Shown here in pieces: positions 61,431-64,000 of a DNA stretch of 64,000 nucleotides (position 1 is its first letter; every line of letters begins with the position of its first letter). Both the position numbers and the translations under genes were made by a program. A model generated the notes under the pieces. It worked only from the letters and a program-made list of their open reading frames with translations, did no database searches and was not told the origin of the DNA. The stretch is from Chlorogloeopsis sp038404745. Its GTDB lineage: Bacteria > Cyanobacteriota > Cyanobacteriia > Cyanobacteriales > Nostocaceae. The stretch is taken from the NCBI RefSeq assembly GCF_038404745.2, contig NZ_JAYKTT020000017.1, positions 164,222 to 228,221 of the forward strand. The letters run 5' to 3'.

Positions 61431-62579
61431 ATGAAAGAGATCATTGCTGCGAACCTGATCCGCTACCGTAAAAGTCTAGGCTTGTCTCAAGAGCAACTTG
61501 CAGAACAAGCCGGGGTAACTCGCCAAAGCATCAATAACTACGAGAACGCCAAAACTTTACCAGACAGCAAAATCCTCTCTGCTCTGGCTCGTGTTTTGGG
61601 TGTTGCACTCGATGATTTACTACGATCGCAAAGCGAAGGACTACCCAATTTCCGGTTCCGCGCTCATCTTTCCTTTGACACGGCACTTGCTTCAAGTCGG
61701 GAAACCCGCCCAACGCAGTGCCTCAAAAATGCCCAGTTTGTAGCCCAAGTGTTACGAATGCTGCAAACTTACAACACCCTAGAACAAGCGGTTGGCTTAC
61801 CGAGCTACACGCCAGAAAGTACACCTTGCCATCAAGTAGAAGGCAATGAAAAACGCATTCAAGCAATTGCTGCTCAGTTTCGCCACCGTTTGGGATTGGG
61901 AGATGCTCCCATTGCTAACCTGTTTCAATCTGTCGAAGAAATCGGCTTAAAAGTTTTACGTCAGTCAATTCCTATCAAAGGTTTCTTTGGTTTGAGTGCT
62001 TGTAGTGATATTGAAGGTGCTTTTGTTTTGGTAAATACCTATAACATCACCATTGAACGTCAATTATTTACGCTGGCGCATGAAATTGGACACCTAATCT
62101 TCCACCGAGTTGACTACCAAGACACTCTAATTGAGGAGGGAACCAAAGAAGAAGAAAAAGCACGAGAAAAAGTAGCAAATTACTTTGCTAGTCATCTACT
62201 TGTTCCCCAAGCTGATTTTGAACGAATGTATACACTTACCCAAGATATTGTCAAACTTAAGCGGCATTTCCGGGTGAGTTACTTAGTCATCTTGAACCGT
62301 TTAGCAGAAATGGGAATTATTGATTTTGCTAAAGAGAAAGCCAAAATATATGCAATTTATAAAAAGCAACATGATGGTGCATCTTTGCAAAATTCAATGG
62401 AACTACCACCTGCACTGGCTGCGGAGGATTATCCAGAAAATGAACGTTATGAATTTCTAATTTGGCAGTCCTTAAAATTGGGCAAGATTTCAGAAATGAA
62501 AGCAGCAGAGCTTCTCAATTTAACTGTTGAAAAACTGCGGGTGCGTCGTCAAGAAAATGAGGTTTATGCAGTCGCTTAA
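61431..62579 (+). CDS. XRE-family HTH protein with ImmA/IrrE metallopeptidase domain
   Basis: 382 aa, ATG start. The N-terminal XRE helix-turn-helix (about 5-64) has 'LGLSQEQLAEQAGVTRQSINNYE'. The middle ImmA/IrrE domain (about 160-300) has the zinc motif HEIGH (His217, Glu218, His221) in 'FTLAHEIGHLIFH', followed by 'EKVANYFASHLLVPQADF'. Such fusions bind DNA and cleave a repressor or partner, or act as antitoxin-like halves of XRE/COG2856 modules. The C-terminus ('YEFLIWQSLKLGKISEMKAAELLN') is another short helical element. The stop overlaps the following PIN gene by 23 bases, arguing for coupled expression. Confidence 0.88.
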   Translation: MKEIIAANLIRYRKSLGLSQEQLAEQAGVTRQSINNYENAKTLPDSKILSALARVLGVALDDLLRSQSEGLPNFRFRAHLSFDTALASSRETRPTQCLKNAQFVAQVLRMLQTYNTLEQAVGLPSYTPESTPCHQVEGNEKRIQAIAAQFRHRLGLGDAPIANLFQSVEEIGLKVLRQSIPIKGFFGLSACSDIEGAFVLVNTYNITIERQLFTLAHEIGHLIFHRVDYQDTLIEEGTKEEEKAREKVANYFASHLLVPQADFERMYTLTQDIVKLKRHFRVSYLVILNRLAEMGIIDFAKEKAKIYAIYKKQHDGASLQNSMELPPALAAEDYPENERYEFLIWQSLKLGKISEMKAAELLNLTVEKLRVRRQENEVYAVA

Positions 62580-63081
62580 TGGAACAATTCTTGACGCAAC
62601 AGCACTCATTGATTTTTACTGGCTGAAAGAGTGGGAGTGGCTACAACAATACTATAGTCCGTTATACATTGCCCAGGAATTGATAGACTCAGATCAACTG
62701 GAACTCCCTACTCGTCAAGCTGCTAAACAATACTTAATGCCTCTGGCTCTTTCCACAGAAGAGATGTTTGCCAGTTTTCTAGAATTTGGCATCAAAGAAC
62801 CTCTTCTGAGTGTCGCAGACCGATCTACAATTGCCATTGCCCGTCATCAGTTGCTTGTTTGTGCTAGTGATGACGGGCTAGTTGTTGAAACTTGTAAAGC
62901 ATACCGCATCGCCTATACCCGTACATTGCGATTATTAGGTGAGATGGTAGAGACTGAACACAAAACAGTAATAGAAGCGATCGCAATGGCTGATAAACTC
63001 ATTAAGGATCGGGGTAAATACATTTCTCCCAAGGTGTTGACAGATTGGACAATAAGTTTGCAAAAGTACGGTACGAGCTAA
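62557..63081 (+). CDS. PIN-domain (DUF3368-like) putative ribonuclease, toxin candidate
   Basis: 174 aa from the ATG at 62557; ATG at 62566 and TTG at 62527 are alternatives without a decisive ribosome site. The PIN acidic set is visible: Asp13 in 'TILDATALIDFYW', Glu41 in 'IAQELIDSD', Asp88 in 'LSVADRSTIAIARHQ' and Asp105/106 in 'VCASDDGLVV'. PIN domains are Mg2+-dependent RNases and common toxins. Its start lies inside the XRE-ImmA/IrrE gene, which could act as its antitoxin. This pairing recalls predicted COG2856-PIN modules. Toxicity is unproven. Confidence 0.78.
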   Translation: MRFMQSLNGTILDATALIDFYWLKEWEWLQQYYSPLYIAQELIDSDQLELPTRQAAKQYLMPLALSTEEMFASFLEFGIKEPLLSVADRSTIAIARHQLLVCASDDGLVVETCKAYRIAYTRTLRLLGEMVETEHKTVIEAIAMADKLIKDRGKYISPKVLTDWTISLQKYGTS

Positions 63082-63208
63082 AACGTCAAGAGATGCATAA
63101 AAATGCCCCACATGAAATGAAGGACGCTGATTACAGTAACCCCACAGTAGTAGCAACAATGCATAGCCTCTTTTTTTAACCAAAGTGGAGCGAGCGCAAC
63201 CCTTCAAC

Positions 63209-63781
63209 CTACGCAAGACTAAGAAATTGTATCTGCATCATTTCCCGCTCCAAAATGGCAAATAATAAAGCATCTCGCCATTGACCTTTAATTAATTCAT
63301 ACTCTCGCAGATATCCTTCCTGCCGCATACAAATTTTTATTAAAACTCGCATTGAAGCTTTGTTTTGCGGATCGCAGATTGCAAAAATTCGATGTAAATT
63401 TAATTGCTTAAAACCAAATTCTAGGAGTTTGCTTCCCAATTCGGTTGCATATCCTTTTCCCCAGAATTCTTTAGCCAAGCAGAATCCGATCGAGGCTTCT
63501 CGCTTGTCTGGGTTGGTGATGGAAATGCGACAAGAGCCAATTACTTGTTTGTTTGCTTTTAAAGTAACTGCAAAAGCAAAATGCTGACGCAATTTTTTGC
63601 GCCGCATTTTCACTTCTGCTTGCAAAAAATTTTTGGTATCTTCTTCTGTATTGGGGCCAAATGGTAGATAACGCACAACAGCTGGATCGGAGGCGTAGAT
63701 ATGCACTGCCTGCCAATCTGACTCTACAAACTCTCGGAGAATGAGACGTTCGGTTTCTAAGGGTGGATAAATACTGCTCAT
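63209..63781 (-). CDS. GNAT-family N-acetyltransferase (RimJ/RimL-like)
   Basis: 190 aa, ATG start. 'PLETERLILREFVESDWQAVH' and 'VIGSCRISITN' lead to the acetyl-CoA-binding 'GFCLAKEFWGKGYATELGSKLLEFGF' and 'ICDPQNKASMRVLIKICMRQEGYLRE', then 'GQWRDALLFAILERE', the usual end of RimJ/RimL-type enzymes. It acetylates a protein N-terminus or a small amine; the substrate is unknown. It is tail to tail with the PIN gene at 127 bases. Confidence 0.88.
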   Translation of the reverse strand: MSSIYPPLETERLILREFVESDWQAVHIYASDPAVVRYLPFGPNTEEDTKNFLQAEVKMRRKKLRQHFAFAVTLKANKQVIGSCRISITNPDKREASIGFCLAKEFWGKGYATELGSKLLEFGFKQLNLHRIFAICDPQNKASMRVLIKICMRQEGYLREYELIKGQWRDALLFAILEREMMQIQFLSLA

Positions 63782-64000
63782 AAATTTAGTTTAGAAGTTA
63801 GGAGTTACAAGTTACAAATAAAACTCACTACTTCTAACTGATAGTCCAAAATCATATTTTATTGTTAAATTTCGCACGCAAATGACTAACAATTGCTCAA
63901 ACTGCTCTGCTAGCTCAATATATTTTTGGCACTCGCCCGTTTATTTTAATATTCATCCTATCTACAATCAAAACTTTTCAATAAAAATGCATTTAAATAT

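Noticed and set aside
1..64000. tRNA, rRNA, riboswitch or transposase genes
   Set aside because: None was recognised on either strand by eye; a covariance-model scan could still find a small RNA in the long spacers.

Overview
The window reads as chromosomal DNA of a cyanobacterium. The octamer GCGATCGC (HIP1) is frequent, the linked set pipX-pipY-sepF-proC is present, there is an SLH-OprB porin, and the spacers are full of heptanucleotide tandem repeats (STRR type) and CT-rich repeats typical of large, repeat-rich genomes (Nostocales or Chroococcidiopsis-like lineages). This placement is inference from gene content. I saw no rRNA, tRNA, CRISPR array, prophage or transposase.

Layout. 1-9750: the 5' part of a cation/proton antiporter, a Ser/Thr kinase carrying PDZ and TPR repeats, a nucleotidyltransferase, a small membrane protein, an SGNH hydrolase, and two neighbouring FHA proteins, one fused to an FAD/NAD(P)-type oxidoreductase and one to a zinc ribbon. 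10027-18935: a sugar-uptake locus. A LacI-type regulator diverges from genes for a binding protein, ATPase and permease, followed by an OprB porin and an MFS sugar permease. This resembles the frtRABC/oprB/glcP fructose-glucose loci of Anabaena and Nostoc. Two copies of a perfect 14-bp palindrome lie in the divergent promoter region. 18965-31556: housekeeping genes (endonuclease V, tRNA 2-selenouridine synthase, a Nif11-like small protein, pirin, a Ski2-like helicase, proC, sepF, pipY, pipX, a chorismate-utilising synthase) and several repeat elements. 31799-36435: a nucleotide-sugar/glycosyltransferase operon (rfbC, rfbD, rfbA, GT2, GT4). 36891-44753: an FAD-linked oxidase and a Tat-exported molybdenum aldehyde oxidoreductase (paoABC type) with an XdhC-like maturation factor. 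An Rpn-like gene sits between the structural genes and the maturation gene.

45588-55571 is the most unusual metabolic region: a monoglyceride-lipase-like hydrolase, a long-chain acyl-CoA ligase, a FadN-type two-domain enzyme, a thiolase and a FadE-type acyl-CoA dehydrogenase, all on the plus strand and followed by a strong hairpin. Together they encode a complete fatty-acid beta-oxidation cycle in the order fadD-fadN-fadA-fadE. Most cyanobacteria are thought to lack this pathway. 55796-61078 follows with a CrfC(YjdA)-like dynamin GTPase overlapping a coiled-coil partner gene, a DUF1232 membrane protein and a patatin-like phospholipase, a possible membrane-remodelling module.

61137-63781 holds a 55-aa basic protein gene with a near-perfect Shine-Dalgarno, an XRE-ImmA/IrrE protein overlapping a PIN-domain gene (toxin-antitoxin-like), and a GNAT acetyltransferase.

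A recurring theme is that the same CT-rich and heptameric repeats that fill the spacers also sit, in frame, inside several genes (chorismate synthase, GT4, fadD, fadN, fadE) and create spurious N-terminal extensions in others. All functional assignments rest on motif recognition by eye; no database search was possible.
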